Source: Dysgonamonadaceae bacterium (lineage in GTDB: Bacteria; Bacteroidota; Bacteroidia; Bacteroidales; Azobacteroidaceae). Taken from it: a stretch of 27,303 nt of DNA. The notes beneath the pieces were generated by a model that was not told where the DNA came from, ran no database searches, and saw only the letters and a list, made by a program, of their open reading frames with translations. The translations under genes were made by a program, and so were the position numbers. Shown piece after piece: positions 7,122-14,888 of this stretch (its first letter is position 1; each line of letters starts with the position of its first letter). The stretch lies in NCBI GenBank assembly GCA_031287395.1, contig JAITTA010000066.1, forward strand, positions 1 through 27,303, in the 5' to 3' direction.

Positions 7122-8432
7122 TTAAGTATTACTTTTCAAATTCGAGACTTTCACTTTATCAACACGGTTATGATCCATATCCAACACTTCAAAGGTATAA
7201 TTTTCCCATTTTACGATATCGCCTTCTTCCGGTATCCGTTCCAGTTCATCTATAATATACCCGGCTATGGTTATATAATTCGCCTTAATTGTATCAATCA
7301 TATCATCATCAAGACCTATTTTTTCCAGAAATTCCACAAACGGAATCTGTCCGTCAACAATCAGACTACCATCCGATTGCAGTTCGGATGCGTATTCGAA
7401 TTCATCCGTTTCCGAAATATCTCCCACCAAAGCATCGAGAATGTCATTCAACGTAACAAATCCTTTCACTCCGCCATATTCATCCACTACTACAGCCTGA
7501 TACACCCGTTGACGCTGAAATTTTTCCAATACGGAATAAGCTTTTCCGGTAGAAATAACCACCTGAACTTCCCTGCTGATCTTTTTCAGATCCGTTACAA
7601 CCACATCAAAGTCCTGTCCGACCAGGTCTTTGGTATGGATGAAACCAATCACATTATCCAGATTTCCTTCACATAGCGGATAAGCTGTATGTTTATTTTC
7701 AAGGATCGTTTTCTTAATCACTTCCGGATCGTCATTGATGTCCACCCAGACGACTTCGTTTCTCGGAGTCATCAGAGTTTGAATTCTACGATCTCCCAAA
7801 CTAAATACATTCTGAATCAGCTCTTTTTCCGTTTCTTCAATTTCACCTCCTTTATGGCTTTCGGCAATAATAACTTTCAGTTCTTCTTCCGTATGGATAT
7901 CTTCCTGTTCGTGGACAGGTTGAATGCCGATCAATTTCAACAACGAATTTGCCAATCCGTTTAACAACCAGATAAACGGACGCCCGACAAAATAAAATAT
8001 ACGAAGAGGAATGGATACACCGAATGTCACCTGTACCGGCTTACGAATAGCCAGAGATTTAGGTGCCAATTCCCCCAGAACGATATGAAGTATTGTTATC
8101 AGAATAAAGGCAACAGGTATGGCCAGACGATTTGCAGCAACCGGATTCATTTCCAGTCCTAAAAAATTAAAAAATGAGAGGATGATTTTCGTAAACACTT
8201 CCTCCCCTACCCATCCGAGTCCAAGAGAAGCGACCGTGATGCCCAATTGTGTTGCAGCAAGGTAACCATCCAGATTCGATACCACACTTTTGGCAGCTGC
8301 CGCAGCAGCCTTACCTGCATTTTTCCTGGTTTCAATCTGAGAAGTACGGACTTTTACAATCGCAAACTCAGCGGCAACAAAAAAGCCATTCAGGAAAACC
8401 AGAAAAATCGTGAATAAAAATTCTAATGTCAT
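7122..8432 (-). CDS. CNNM/CorC (HlyC) family membrane protein with CBS pair
   Basis: The 436-aa product has the standard family layout. An N-terminal DUF21/CNNM membrane domain (about 1-200) begins with FLFTIFLVFLNGFFVAAEFA and carries GLGWVGEEVF. A pair of CBS domains (about 215-335) includes IQTLMTPRNEVVWVD and YQAVVVDEYGGVKGFVTLND. A CorC_HlyC domain (about 350-430) has VDGQIPFVEF and TIAGYIIDELERIPEEGD. The family is linked to magnesium or other divalent-cation export or homeostasis; the name haemolysin is historical. Its start overlaps the glycosyltransferase stop by 4 nt (ATGA-type), so the two are translationally coupled at the end of a four-gene unit. Confidence 0.92.
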   Translation of the reverse strand: MTLEFLFTIFLVFLNGFFVAAEFAIVKVRTSQIETRKNAGKAAAAAAKSVVSNLDGYLAATQLGITVASLGLGWVGEEVFTKIILSFFNFLGLEMNPVAANRLAIPVAFILITILHIVLGELAPKSLAIRKPVQVTFGVSIPLRIFYFVGRPFIWLLNGLANSLLKLIGIQPVHEQEDIHTEEELKVIIAESHKGGEIEETEKELIQNVFSLGDRRIQTLMTPRNEVVWVDINDDPEVIKKTILENKHTAYPLCEGNLDNVIGFIHTKDLVGQDFDVVVTDLKKISREVQVVISTGKAYSVLEKFQRQRVYQAVVVDEYGGVKGFVTLNDILDALVGDISETDEFEYASELQSDGSLIVDGQIPFVEFLEKIGLDDDMIDTIKANYITIAGYIIDELERIPEEGDIVKWENYTFEVLDMDHNRVDKVKVSNLKSNT

Positions 8433-9448
8433 AGTTTAAACGAATCAAATGTTTTCTTTCTTTTCAGATAAAATGCAATAATCAGGCTCTTCCGGTTGAT
8501 CACAGCCGGAAATTCCGGAAAACTCAAAACCATATTTTTTCTCCGGATAGAAGCATAGTCTTTTTTCTGCCTGCAAAATTCCTTTCTGGCTTTGAACACC
8601 GCACCGGCATTGGCAGGATAACCTTTCAGAAAAAACTGTATTGCTGCCAGGTAATCCAGGAAGAACCGTATGAAAAACACTTTCCGGAAGTACTTTTCAG
8701 GGACATTCTTATATAACATCAAGAGATTATTCCGGAAATTCAGAAAAGTTTTCTGTGGATGTTCCATTGCAAGGGTAGCTCCTCCCACATGATAAACGAC
8801 CGACGAAGACAGGCAGACGATCCTCATCCCCCGGCTCACCAGCCTCCAGCAAAAATCAATCTCTTCCTGATGGGCAAAGAAGGATGCATCCAACCCTCCG
8901 GTCTGCTTATACACTTCCAGCCGGACAAACAAGCAAGCCCCGCTGGCCCAAAGCACATCGGTCACAGTATCGTATTGGTGAACATCTTTTTCGACCACAT
9001 TCAACACCCGTCCACGGCAATAAGGATAGCCATACATATCCATATAACCTCCACAGGCCCCGGCATATTCAAATGAAGTTTTATCTTTATATGACAAAAT
9101 TTTGGGTTGTAAAGCGACTACTTCAGGATGATGATCCATATAATCGATTGCAGTAGTGAGCCATCCAGATGTAACTTCCACATCCGAATTCAGAAGGACG
9201 GCATACGGATGTTCCAATCGAGACAATGCCCGGTTATAACCTTCAGCAAATCCATAATTCTTTTCAAATGCGATGATCCTGATTCCCGGATAATTTTCTT
9301 TCAAAAAAGATAAAGAACCATCGGTCGAACCGTTATCTGCAATTATAATTTCAGCTTCATCAGAAGGAGTATGTTCAATCAGAGCAGGCAAAAACTGTTG
9401 CATCAGGGACCTTCCATTCCAGTTCAATATGACGACAGCTGTCTTCAT
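8429..9448 (-). CDS. Glycosyltransferase family 2 (GT-A fold, rhamnosyltransferase-like)
   Basis: The product has 339 aa. The N-terminal GT2 domain starts with TAVVILNWNGRSL, has nucleotide-sugar contacts in IIIADNGSTDGS (D38) and a DxD-type metal site in VLLNSDVEV (N87-S-D89). The acceptor-side motif is FAHQEEIDFCWRL, where an E/D pair normally supplies the catalytic base. The C-terminal part (about 235-320) is amphipathic and basic, with FFIRFFLDYLAAIQFFLKG, suggesting membrane association. Donor and acceptor sugars cannot be read from sequence. Its neighbours are an LpxL-like acyltransferase gene 19 nt upstream and an overlapping CorC gene downstream, so a role in envelope polysaccharide or glycolipid assembly is likely. 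Confidence 0.9.
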   Translation of the reverse strand: MKTAVVILNWNGRSLMQQFLPALIEHTPSDEAEIIIADNGSTDGSLSFLKENYPGIRIIAFEKNYGFAEGYNRALSRLEHPYAVLLNSDVEVTSGWLTTAIDYMDHHPEVVALQPKILSYKDKTSFEYAGACGGYMDMYGYPYCRGRVLNVVEKDVHQYDTVTDVLWASGACLFVRLEVYKQTGGLDASFFAHQEEIDFCWRLVSRGMRIVCLSSSVVYHVGGATLAMEHPQKTFLNFRNNLLMLYKNVPEKYFRKVFFIRFFLDYLAAIQFFLKGYPANAGAVFKARKEFCRQKKDYASIRRKNMVLSFPEFPAVINRKSLIIAFYLKRKKTFDSFKL

Positions 9449-9467
9449 CCGGAAAAATTTACTCGTT

Positions 9468-10364
9468 TCATGTTATCTCTTGTCTTTTGTGTTTCCAACG
9501 GTTATGAGTCCATAACCAACAAGTGGGATCCCGTAAAATAGTATCCTCCATCATCCGGGCGTAACGCTCGGTAATCTCAAATTCGGCTGTAGAACCGGGA
9601 TCATCGGAAATCAATTTCACCTCGACTTCATAATATCCCCTCCGTAATCTCCTGACATCCAAATAACCGACTATGAATCCGGTCTGTTTTGCAATCCGTT
9701 CGGCCCCGGTCAAGATAGCCGTATCCTGATTTAAAAACCGGGTCCAATAGTGAATATTATTCCATGAAGGTTTCTGATCGGAAATAAAACCGACAACTAA
9801 TTTTTTTTCATCGCGCCTGAATTTTACAATTTCACGCAAAGTATCATTTTTTGTAAATCCTGTTGAATGAAAACGTTTTCTTAAATCGATAAAAAAACGA
9901 TCGAATGCCTTATTTCTCAACGGACGGTATATTTGAGCAAAATGGGCATCCGGATCATTAGACCAGAGGGTAATGGAAGTAATCCATTCCCAGTTGCCAT
10001 AATGCCCAAGCATCATGATACAGGAATTACCCTCTTTCATTTTTTCCTCTACAATAGCCATATCCTTGAACACAAACCGTCGCTTCATCTCTTCATCCGA
10101 AATGTGCAACAACTTGATTGTTTCAAAAAAATAATCACAAAAATGATGATAAAATCGTTTTTCTATACCGATAATCTCCTTTATAGTTTTATCCGGGAAA
10201 GAATTTTCAAGATTCCTTCTCACTATTTTTCGCCTGTACCTTATTATATAATATAACGGAAAATACAAAATATCCGAAAAAACATACAATACCCTCAACG
10301 GAAGCATTGCATGAATCCAGGTCAAAAAGGATATAACCACGTATGTTATTTTTACAATTTTCAA
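9468..10364 (-). CDS. Lipid A biosynthesis (LpxL/HtrB-like) lauroyl/myristoyl acyltransferase
   Basis: The product has 298 aa, typical for the LpxL/HtrB family that adds secondary acyl chains to lipid A precursors at the inner membrane. An N-terminal membrane anchor (about 5-40) is followed by the catalytic HX4E motif in MMLGHYGNWEW (H121 to E126). The family block GFISDQKPSW and the late segment HNRW in CWLWTHNRWKHK are also present. The start used is the ATG at 10362-10364. It lies between mtaB (31 nt upstream) and the glycosyltransferase gene. Other acyltransferases of the same superfamily, for example for other lipids, cannot be excluded. Confidence 0.88.
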   Translation of the reverse strand: MKIVKITYVVISFLTWIHAMLPLRVLYVFSDILYFPLYYIIRYRRKIVRRNLENSFPDKTIKEIIGIEKRFYHHFCDYFFETIKLLHISDEEMKRRFVFKDMAIVEEKMKEGNSCIMMLGHYGNWEWITSITLWSNDPDAHFAQIYRPLRNKAFDRFFIDLRKRFHSTGFTKNDTLREIVKFRRDEKKLVVGFISDQKPSWNNIHYWTRFLNQDTAILTGAERIAKQTGFIVGYLDVRRLRRGYYEVEVKLISDDPGSTAEFEITERYARMMEDTILRDPTCWLWTHNRWKHKRQEIT

Positions 10365-10395
10365 TTACGAATTACAAAACGGGATTCAGCGTAAG

Positions 10396-11724
10396 TTAAC
10401 GACAAATTATACCTTTCAAGGCCGATCGGTCGGCATTAAAATTTCCCAAAGTTACCGGAATCAATCGATTTATCAAAGATTCATCGTAATTTACTTCAAC
10501 TTTTACATAATTTTCCGTAAAACCGTGCATTTTTCTTCCTCTTCGGGTATGTTCAAAAAGCGCCTGTTTTATTTTGCCTTGTTGAGAACGATAAAAATCC
10601 GACAGTTTCATGTTGGAAATTTCCAGGAGTTGTTTACTCCGTTCCTGTTTTACGCGGGGTTCTACGACATAATCAATTTTGAGAGCCTGCGTTCCGGCTC
10701 GTTCGGAATAAGTAAAAACATGTAACTGCGAAATATCCAATCCCGAAATAAAATCTTTTGTCCGGGAAAAATACTCTTCTTTTTCTCCTCTGACACCGAC
10801 AATCACATCGACTCCGATGAAAGCATCCGGCATTAAGCTTTTGATTCTGTTTACTTTGGATGCGAAAAGTCCGGTATCGTATTTCCGGTGCATCAGCCGG
10901 AGCACCTCGTCCGAACCCGACTGCAGGGGAATATGAAAATGAGGGGTAAAACGCTTCGATTGTGTGACGAACTCAAGGATCTCATCCGTCAATAAATTAG
11001 GCTCAATCGACGAAATACGGAACCGGTCTATCGTATCCACCTCATCGAGGGCTTTAATCAAATCAAAAAAACTTTCCCCGGTCGTTTTACCGAAATCACC
11101 GATATTCACACCGGTCAATACAATTTCCTTTCCACCGCCACGTCCTGCATCTGCAGCCATTTTCACCAATTCGTCGACACTTCCGTTACGACTGCGCCCA
11201 CGCGCAAACGGAATAGTACAATAAGTACAATAATAATCACAACCATCCTGCACCTTCAGAAAATGCCGTGTCCGATCGTCGCTGGAACATGAGGGACTGA
11301 ATTTTTGAGTTTCTCGAACCGGAGTAACAACAGTCGAATGTCCGGTTCTATCCAATCGGGCTTCCTCAATATATTTCAGTACATCCATTTTCTGGTCTGC
11401 TCCTAAAACCAGATCGACCCCTTTGATCCCGGCAATATCCTGAGGCTTCAACTGGGCATAGCATCCCGTCACCACAACAAAAGCCTCCGGATGTTGATTA
11501 CTTATACGGCGAATAGCCTGCCGGCACTTTTTATCGGCCAGTTCGGTTACCGAACAGGTATTGATTATGCAAATATCAGCCTGTTCTCCGGGCATTACTC
11601 TCCTCACCCCCTGTTCTGCCAACTTTTTCCCGATTGTCGAAGTCTCAGCAAAATTCAGTTTACATCCCAATGTAAAATAAACCGCCTTTTTATTTTCAAA
11701 TATATTTGAGTCTGTCATTGACAA
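10396..11724 (-). CDS. mtaB: tRNA t6A37 methylthiotransferase MtaB
   Basis: This 442-aa radical-SAM methylthiotransferase converts t6A37 to ms2t6A37 in tRNAs reading ANN codons. The N-terminal UPF0004 domain has the three cluster cysteines in TLGCKLN (C21), NTCSV (C57) and TGCYAQ (C88). The radical-SAM motif is GCDYYCTYCT (C162, C166, C169), followed by PFARGRSR. FHIPLQSGSDEVLRLMHRKY and GVDVIVGVRGE are typical of the family, and a TRAM-like tail (about 370-438) ends the protein. TLGCKLN and the ARGRSR segment fit MtaB better than MiaB or RimO. It is the first gene of the four-gene minus-strand unit; its upstream region carries a -7 box. A nearby alternative start is Met3. Confidence 0.93.
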   Translation of the reverse strand: MSMTDSNIFENKKAVYFTLGCKLNFAETSTIGKKLAEQGVRRVMPGEQADICIINTCSVTELADKKCRQAIRRISNQHPEAFVVVTGCYAQLKPQDIAGIKGVDLVLGADQKMDVLKYIEEARLDRTGHSTVVTPVRETQKFSPSCSSDDRTRHFLKVQDGCDYYCTYCTIPFARGRSRNGSVDELVKMAADAGRGGGKEIVLTGVNIGDFGKTTGESFFDLIKALDEVDTIDRFRISSIEPNLLTDEILEFVTQSKRFTPHFHIPLQSGSDEVLRLMHRKYDTGLFASKVNRIKSLMPDAFIGVDVIVGVRGEKEEYFSRTKDFISGLDISQLHVFTYSERAGTQALKIDYVVEPRVKQERSKQLLEISNMKLSDFYRSQQGKIKQALFEHTRRGRKMHGFTENYVKVEVNYDESLINRLIPVTLGNFNADRSALKGIICR

Positions 11725-11768
11725 GTAATAAATTTAAATTCCAAGTTTTAGGTTTTAGGTTTTCTGCG

Positions 11769-11776
11769 CAAAGATA
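11769..11776 (-). promoter_or_regulatory. Candidate -7 promoter box for the mtaB unit
   Basis: The minus strand reads TATCTTTG, a full TAnnTTTG match about 45 nt before the mtaB start codon. No clear -33 TTTG is seen; the expected place falls in the terminator hairpin of the upstream lipoprotein gene. Confidence 0.5.
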
Positions 11777-11782
11777 CGATTT

Positions 11783-11816
11783 TAATAAAAACGGGCGTAC
11801 CTATGGTACACCCGTT
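11783..11816 (-). terminator. Intrinsic terminator of the small lipoprotein gene
   Basis: On the minus strand a 12-bp stem (11805-11816 with 11790-11801, one G-T wobble) closes a 3-nt ATA loop and is followed by TTTTTATT. It begins 24 nt after the lipoprotein stop codon and separates that gene from mtaB. Confidence 0.85.
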
Positions 11817-11839
11817 CTTTACGTTGCCTCCTATTATAA

Positions 11840-12031
11840 TTATTGAACAGGAGCTTCAGCAGGAGCTTCTGTTACAGTAGTATCAACAGGAGCAGCTTCT
11901 TCTTCTGTAGCTGGAGCAGGAGTTTCTACTTGTTCTGTTTCAGCAGCAGGAGCTTCTTCTTTCTTCTGATTTGAGCATGCTGTCAAAGCAACAGCGGCAA
12001 AAATTGTTGCAAATAAAACTAACTTTTTCAT
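11840..12031 (-). CDS. Small acidic Ala/Pro/Glu-rich lipoprotein
   Basis: The product has 63 aa. The N-terminus MKKLVLFATIFAAVALTAC is a lipoprotein signal with lipobox LTAC and the lipidated Cys at position 19. The mature part is almost entirely Glu, Ala, Pro, Thr and Val (for example APAAETEQVETPAPATEEE) and is expected to be disordered and strongly negative. It carries its own promoter and a strong terminator, so it is a monocistronic gene and probably well expressed. Similar tiny acidic lipoproteins occur in Bacteroidales, but I know of no established function. Exposure at the cell surface or in the periplasm is an inference; the residues SNQKK after the Cys do not decide it. Confidence 0.85.
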   Translation of the reverse strand: MKKLVLFATIFAAVALTACSNQKKEEAPAAETEQVETPAPATEEEAAPVDTTVTEAPAEAPVQ

Positions 12032-12088
12032 TTCTAATCAATTAAAACGGTTGAAATATATTTCATGTTTCCTCTTTGAAACACGTTG

Positions 12089-12121
12089 CAAAGATACACA
12101 TTATTTTATATGTTGTACAAC
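12089..12121 (-). promoter_or_regulatory. Bacteroidota-type promoter of the small lipoprotein gene
   Basis: The minus strand has a -33-like GTTG (12118-12121), 21 nt spacing and TATCTTTG (12089-12096), matching TTTG-N19-21-TAnnTTTG closely. The box lies about 57 nt before the start codon. Confidence 0.7.
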
Positions 12122-12124
12122 ATA
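12109..12124. promoter_or_regulatory. 16-bp perfect palindrome over the -33 box (operator-like)
   Basis: TATGTTGTACAACATA is self-complementary across all 16 positions and covers the -33 element of the lipoprotein promoter. This is where a dimeric repressor would bind. It is followed by poly-A/T tracts on the side of the upstream gene. It could instead form a hairpin at the end of the acyl-CoA synthetase transcript. Confidence 0.4.
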
Positions 12125-12172
12125 AAATGATTTTTTTTTATTTTTTTTATTGAACTTCTCTTGACTTCATAT

Positions 12173-13834
12173 TTAGATATTACTGTAAAGGAATCGTTTG
12201 ATACTTTTTTTAGGTGTCTTTTCAAATTCATCAGGGAAGAGACGAATTTCCGAAACCTGTTCGTAAGAGGCCGTCGTATTATTAAGCGTAGTCTTATTTT
12301 CATTCATAATAACAGGCAGATGATCTGCCGAAATACCAATGCTGTCTATCGCTTCGTAGTCGGGGTAAACCAATGCGATCAGTTTTCCGTTTTTTTCCAC
12401 CACCAGGCTTTCCATGACAAAAGGCAGGTTGTTAAGTTTGGCTTCGATTTCCTCAGGATAAATATTTTGTCCGTTAGCTCCAAGAATCATGTTTTTGAGG
12501 CGCCCCCGGATAAAGACATTATTTCCGGCGTCGAGGGTTCCGAGATCTCCGGTTTTGAGCCAGCCATCTTCCGTGAATGCTTCTTTGGTCGCTTCTTCAT
12601 TTTTATAATAACCCACCATTACATTTTCTCCCCGTACCTGTATTTCTCCTGCAATAGTCTGAGGATCAGGTGAATCGATACGGGCTTCCATCCCATCCAG
12701 AACTTTTCCGCAAGAGTGAGGAACATACTTGGAATAAAGGGAGAAGCTGATCAACGGGGCACATTCCGTCATGCCGTACCCTACTGAGAACGGGAATTTT
12801 ATTTTATGCAAGAAATCTTCGACTTCCGCATTTAAAGGAGCCCCGCCTATAATTACCTGATAGAATCTGCCTCCCATGGCATCAACGAGTTTTTTACGAA
12901 TCTGGGAATATATCTGTTGATCCAACAGAGGCACATTCAATACCCAGCGCATCGATCTTTTCCCCAGTATGGGGAGAATCATTTTCTTATATATTTTTTC
13001 GAGAATCAACGGTACGGCAATAATCAACGACGGCTTGATTTCTTCGAAAGCTTTCATCAGGATTTTAGGAGATGGGGGTTTTCCAAGTAAAGTGACATCG
13101 CAACCGGCCAAAAGGGCATATAAAAATTCGAAGGCGCAACCATAAGTATGGGCCAGAGGGAGAAAAGACAACATTTTTTCTCCGGGCTTCAACCCAAAGA
13201 CACGATGAGCAAACAAAACATTACTTGCCAGGTTATTACAGGTAATCATTACTCCCTTGCTGAAGCCGGTGGTTCCGGAGGTATAATTTAAGACAATAAT
13301 TTTATCGTTCGACAAACCGGTATAGCTGACATGTTCTTTATTGAAACCGCCTGGATGTTTTTTTGCAAAATCGCTGTCGAGATTTGCAAGGATGGTATTG
13401 AACGCTTCTCCGTCACGTTGATGAAGCAATTTGAAATTCGTTAAAGAAAACACGCCGCGGAGATCCTGCATCTTCTCTTCTTCCAATGTTTCCCAGATGG
13501 AATCGGATGTAAAAAACAAAACGGCTTCCGAATGATTGACTATATGATGAACATCATTGGGATTGAAATCCTGCAATATGGGAACTATGATGGCTCCGTA
13601 GGTTACTGTGGCCAGATAGGCTATACACCACCGGGAAGTGTTTTTTCCGATAAGGGCGATTTTATCGCCACGTCTCAGCCGGCATCCTTCGAAAAGCAGA
13701 TGCAATCTTGCAATTTCTTTTGCCAATTCTCCATAGGTAAGATGGTAGGGCTCCCCATAATCGTTCAATGCGGGAAGTTCCCAATTATTCCTGAAACTCT
13801 CTTCGTATAATTTGATGAAATTCTCCTTGATCAT
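12173..13834 (-). CDS. Long-chain fatty acid--CoA ligase (AMP-forming acyl-CoA synthetase)
   Basis: This 553-aa ANL-superfamily enzyme activates fatty acids to acyl-AMP and then acyl-CoA. The P-loop YTSGTTGFSKG lies at residues 184-194. Other motifs are LPLAHTYGCAFEF, FYQVIIGGAPL, VGYGMTECAPL (A5 region) and WLKTGDLG with the ribose-binding Asp. The hinge region is RGRLKNMILGANGQNIYPEEIE. The C-terminal lysine expected in the family is in the KTPKKSIKRF region. Length is slightly short of FadD-like proteins because the C-terminal subdomain is compact, as in other Bacteroidota long-chain acyl-CoA synthetases. It is monocistronic here, with a -7 box about 52 nt upstream of its start. A cytoplasmic or peripheral membrane role in fatty-acid uptake or recycling is likely. 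Confidence 0.92.
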   Translation of the reverse strand: MIKENFIKLYEESFRNNWELPALNDYGEPYHLTYGELAKEIARLHLLFEGCRLRRGDKIALIGKNTSRWCIAYLATVTYGAIIVPILQDFNPNDVHHIVNHSEAVLFFTSDSIWETLEEEKMQDLRGVFSLTNFKLLHQRDGEAFNTILANLDSDFAKKHPGGFNKEHVSYTGLSNDKIIVLNYTSGTTGFSKGVMITCNNLASNVLFAHRVFGLKPGEKMLSFLPLAHTYGCAFEFLYALLAGCDVTLLGKPPSPKILMKAFEEIKPSLIIAVPLILEKIYKKMILPILGKRSMRWVLNVPLLDQQIYSQIRKKLVDAMGGRFYQVIIGGAPLNAEVEDFLHKIKFPFSVGYGMTECAPLISFSLYSKYVPHSCGKVLDGMEARIDSPDPQTIAGEIQVRGENVMVGYYKNEEATKEAFTEDGWLKTGDLGTLDAGNNVFIRGRLKNMILGANGQNIYPEEIEAKLNNLPFVMESLVVEKNGKLIALVYPDYEAIDSIGISADHLPVIMNENKTTLNNTTASYEQVSEIRLFPDEFEKTPKKSIKRFLYSNI

Positions 13835-13885
13835 ATCGTATGTACTTATGCAACAACAGATTATAAAAAAATATTATATTTTTTA

Positions 13886-13893
13886 CAAAAATA
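13886..13893 (-). promoter_or_regulatory. Candidate -7 promoter box of the acyl-CoA synthetase gene
   Basis: The minus strand reads TATTTTTG (TAnnTTTG) about 52 nt before the start codon. The -33 box is not evident, and the AT-rich setting makes chance matches more likely. Confidence 0.4.
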
Positions 13894-13985
13894 CATAAAA
13901 ACTGCGAATTATAAACGCATCAAATAAAAATAAAGTCACAATACAAAAATCAAATGTCAGATTGGTCTAAAAATCAGAGACTCCT

Positions 13986-14018
13986 ATACACCTTGTTTTT
14001 ATTCTCAACTGTTATATT
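13986..14018 (+). repeat. 33-nt direct repeat, copy A (upstream of the sigma-factor gene)
   Basis: The element begins ATACACCTTGTTTT and ends GTTATATT. It matches copy B at 14846-14878 at 25 of 33 positions without gaps, with the strongest identity at both ends. Copy B sits 10 nt before the anti-sigma start codon. Copy A is followed 23 nt later by a small ORF start at 14042. Confidence 0.55.
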
Positions 14019-14041
14019 TTATTATTAAATTGTATGAAGAA

Positions 14042-14200
14042 ATGAAAATAAAACCCTCTTTATTCTTTTTATCATCGTGCTTGGTTATATCTGTATCTGC
14101 TCGTTCTTCTGCAATTGTGCCCGGAAAAGGGACATCCGACAGACAAGCTTTGATATGGAAAGTGACTGAATCTATATGGATGGAAAGTGATCATTTTTGA
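14042..14200 (+). CDS. Doubtful small ORF, 52 aa, with signal-peptide-like N-terminus
   Basis: ATG at 14042 opens a frame of 52 codons to TGA at 14198-14200. The product starts MKIKPSLFFLSSCLVISVSA, which looks like a signal peptide, and ends in IWMESDHF; I recognise no family. It lies between repeat copy A and the sigma gene, in the same orientation. It could be a leader ORF, a remnant of a decayed gene that once followed copy A, or chance. Another ATG at 14033 is closed by TGA after two further codons. Confidence 0.3.
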   Translation: MKIKPSLFFLSSCLVISVSARSSAIVPGKGTSDRQALIWKVTESIWMESDHF

Positions 14201-14231
14201 CAGTTTTTTAGTTTTTTTAAAAAAAATTTTC

Positions 14232-14239
14232 TATTTTTG
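14232..14239 (+). promoter_or_regulatory. Candidate -7 promoter box of the sigma-factor gene
   Basis: TATTTTTG (TAnnTTTG) lies 2 nt before the ATG at 14242. If real, transcription would start at or after that ATG, so translation would begin at the ATG at 14263 (MIEPVGIDLS). No clear -33 box is present. Confidence 0.35.
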
Positions 14240-14241
14240 TT

Positions 14242-14802
14242 ATGGAAAAGAAAAACTGCATTATGATAGAACCTGTCGGAATTGACCTCTCGGATATGCA
14301 AGAATTTCAAGATTTTTTTGAACGCTACTACACTCCGTTATGTGTATTTGCTATACAGTATATCGGAAATGAAGCGATTGCCAATGATATTGTTCAAGAT
14401 TGTTTCGTAAAGTTGTGGAAGCAGAGAAATCAGATTCTCTATGTGCATCAGGCAAAGTCCTTTATATACACTTCCGTCAAAAACAGGTCTCTTAACGAGT
14501 TAAGCCATAGTCAGGTGGTACAGAACTACGCAGCAAAAGTACAGGAAAAGGCGACCGAATCTTATTTCTCCGACAAAGTTATCGAAGAGGAGACTTACCG
14601 CATATTGACTGATGCAATCGACAAACTTCCTAAAAGAATGCGTGAAATCATGTTGTTAGCATTGGACGGCAAATCAAATCCGGAAATAGCCAAAACCTTA
14701 TCCGTATCTGTGGAAAATGTACATACATTAAAGAAGAAAGCTTATGTGAAATTGCGTACTTCATTGAAAGATTATTACTATATCCTGTTTCTTTTCCTGT
14801 AA
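14242..14802 (+). CDS. ECF RNA polymerase sigma-70 factor (Bacteroidetes family)
   Basis: The product has 186 aa. Sigma region 2 (about 22-90) includes FFERYYTPLCVFAIQYIG, the DIVQDCFVKLWKQR segment that contacts core polymerase, and the -10 recognition part SFIYTSVKNRSLNE. Region 4 (about 125-178) has LPKRMREIMLLALDGKSN and the helix-turn-helix EIAKTLSVSVENVHTLKKKA. The C-terminus ends in a hydrophobic tail (YYYILFLFL). The FecR-type anti-sigma gene 86 nt downstream and the STN-bearing SusC after it make a complete FecIRA-like transenvelope signalling module: ligand binding to SusC should release this sigma factor to activate the locus. The start is uncertain: 14242 or 14263, the latter favoured if the -7 box at 14232 is used. 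Confidence 0.93.
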   Translation: MEKKNCIMIEPVGIDLSDMQEFQDFFERYYTPLCVFAIQYIGNEAIANDIVQDCFVKLWKQRNQILYVHQAKSFIYTSVKNRSLNELSHSQVVQNYAAKVQEKATESYFSDKVIEEETYRILTDAIDKLPKRMREIMLLALDGKSNPEIAKTLSVSVENVHTLKKKAYVKLRTSLKDYYYILFLFL

Positions 14803-14845
14803 AAAACACTCCCAAACTATTTTTTATAAAAAATATCTATTTTAG

Positions 14846-14878
14846 ATACACCCTGTTTTCATTTCTGCCGGTTATATT
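14846..14878 (+). repeat. 33-nt direct repeat, copy B (leader of the anti-sigma gene)
   Basis: The element begins ATACACCCTGTTTT and ends GTTATATT, 10 nt before the anti-sigma start codon. It is preceded by an AT tract and TATTTTAG, which resembles the -7 box before the sigma gene. The conserved position just ahead of the gene suggests a promoter, leader or translational element. Confidence 0.55.
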
Positions 14879-14888
14879 ATAAAAGATT

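Larger units (their letters stand above)
13835..14241. other. AT-rich divergent intergenic region
   Basis: These 407 bp separate the minus-strand acyl-CoA synthetase gene from the plus-strand sigma-factor locus. They hold a candidate promoter for the former, the 33-nt element described separately, a doubtful 52-codon ORF, and poly-A/poly-T tracts just before the sigma gene. I see no tRNA and no strong hairpin. Confidence 0.8.

Noticed and set aside
8429..10364. Glycosyltransferase plus LpxL-like acyltransferase as part of a capsule or O-antigen cluster
   Set aside because: Only two envelope genes are present, between mtaB and a CorC gene; there are no flippase, polymerase or sugar-nucleotide genes.
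12125..12172. Terminator for the acyl-CoA synthetase gene
   Set aside because: There are long A/T runs and a 4-bp TGAA/TTCA stem, but no stable GC-containing hairpin.
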